Source: Shimazuella alba | Lineage (GTDB): Bacteria; Bacillota; Bacilli; Thermoactinomycetales; Thermoactinomycetaceae | Direction of reading: 5' to 3' | DNA: 64,000 bases | NCBI RefSeq assembly: GCF_009831235.1 | Contig: NZ_WUUL01000002.1 | Location: 186,001-250,000 of the forward strand | Made by a program: the position numbers and the translations under genes | The notes under the pieces: model-generated | Databases searched by the model: none | Seen by the model: only the letters and a program-made list of their open reading frames with translations | Told to the model about the DNA's origin: nothing | Shown here: piece by piece, positions 63,844 through 64,000 of the stretch | Position numbering within the stretch: the first letter of the stretch is position 1 | How the letters are laid out: each line of letters opens with the position of its first letter

Positions 63844-64000
63844 CTAAGCATTTAGACGTTCTTGAAAGCGGAGGAGCTTGGTTTTGAGGCTGCCATCGTA
63901 AAGACGATCGCCTACTTGCACAACCACTCCACCTAATATATTTGAATCTACTTGTTCTTGAATAACTAGTTTTTTACCAATCATTTCAGCAAACGTCTGA
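63844..64000 (-). CDS. atpH: ATP synthase F1 subunit delta, C-terminal part (cut by window)
   Basis: Only the last ~51 residues are present. FAEMIGKKLVIQEQVDSNIL and GGVVVQVGDRLYDGSLKTKL are the conserved C-terminal stalk-binding signature of the delta/OSCP family. Position upstream of atpA confirms it. Confidence 0.94.
   Translation of the reverse strand, partial: QTFAEMIGKKLVIQEQVDSNILGGVVVQVGDRLYDGSLKTKLLRFQERLNA

Overview
The window comes from a low-G+C, endospore-forming member of the Firmicutes (Bacillales). The evidence is spoIID, spoIIQ, spoIIID, splB (spore photoproduct lyase), a gerA-type germination operon, AGGAGG-type ribosome sites with frequent TTG/GTG starts, and a SAM-I riboswitch. 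A Thermoactinomycetaceae-like lineage is my guess from overall gene content, not something the sequence proves. Most genes lie on the minus strand, so the biological order runs from high to low coordinates.

The backbone is the conserved Bacillales neighbourhood atp - nuo - ywzB/ywmB/murA/spoIID/spoIIQ/spoIIID - fabZ. Reading from the right end: atpH(partial)-A-G-D-C (64.0-59.5 kb) ends in a strong terminator. A gerA-gerC-small membrane subunit-gerB operon follows (59.4-55.4 kb), with gerB split by a frameshift in an A8 run. An accessory stretch (55.2-44.8 kb) holds AraC, DoxX-like, DHFR/RibD-like, DUF1569 and VOC genes, with clear scars of tandem duplication. It also holds a MerR-CPBP protease pair, a PadR-HAAS-DUF4097 operon and a secreted M23 peptidase. 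The 11-gene nuoABCDHIJKLMN operon (44.3-34.7 kb) lacks the NADH-input module NuoEFG.

The stretch from 34.6 to 30.6 kb is a gene graveyard with frameshifted and truncated genes, an orphan IF2_N-like fragment and insertion-element-like ends. A deoxyribose utilisation operon (30.5-25.2 kb: LacI-type regulator, deoC, FucP-type permease, DeoX-like protein, sugar kinase) follows. Beside it lies an unannotated structured RNA (about 24.85-25.2 kb) with its own near-consensus sigma-A promoter and intrinsic terminator. A Crp-type regulator and a peroxiredoxin-like gene lie next, then the cell-wall and sporulation block (23.2-16.5 kb).

The left third holds an EpuA-domain protein, a CDP-alcohol phosphatidyltransferase and fabZ. 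After these comes a set matching WbpA/B/E/D for UDP-2,3-diacetamido-2,3-dideoxy-glucuronate, with an NAD epimerase and an initiating sugar transferase (14.3-8.3 kb). A degraded, more G+C-rich patch (8.1-6.7 kb) leads to a SAM-riboswitch-controlled metN-metI-metQ-M20 hydrolase operon (5.9-2.1 kb), a membrane-anchored alpha/beta hydrolase, and the 3' end of a YigZ-family gene.

Several small orphan genes (6.7-8.1, 17.9, 19.4, 32.2-32.8 kb) have visibly G/C-rich third codon positions unlike their neighbours and look horizontally acquired. The items I rate highest are the 24.85-25.2 kb RNA and the duplication mosaic at 51-55 kb.
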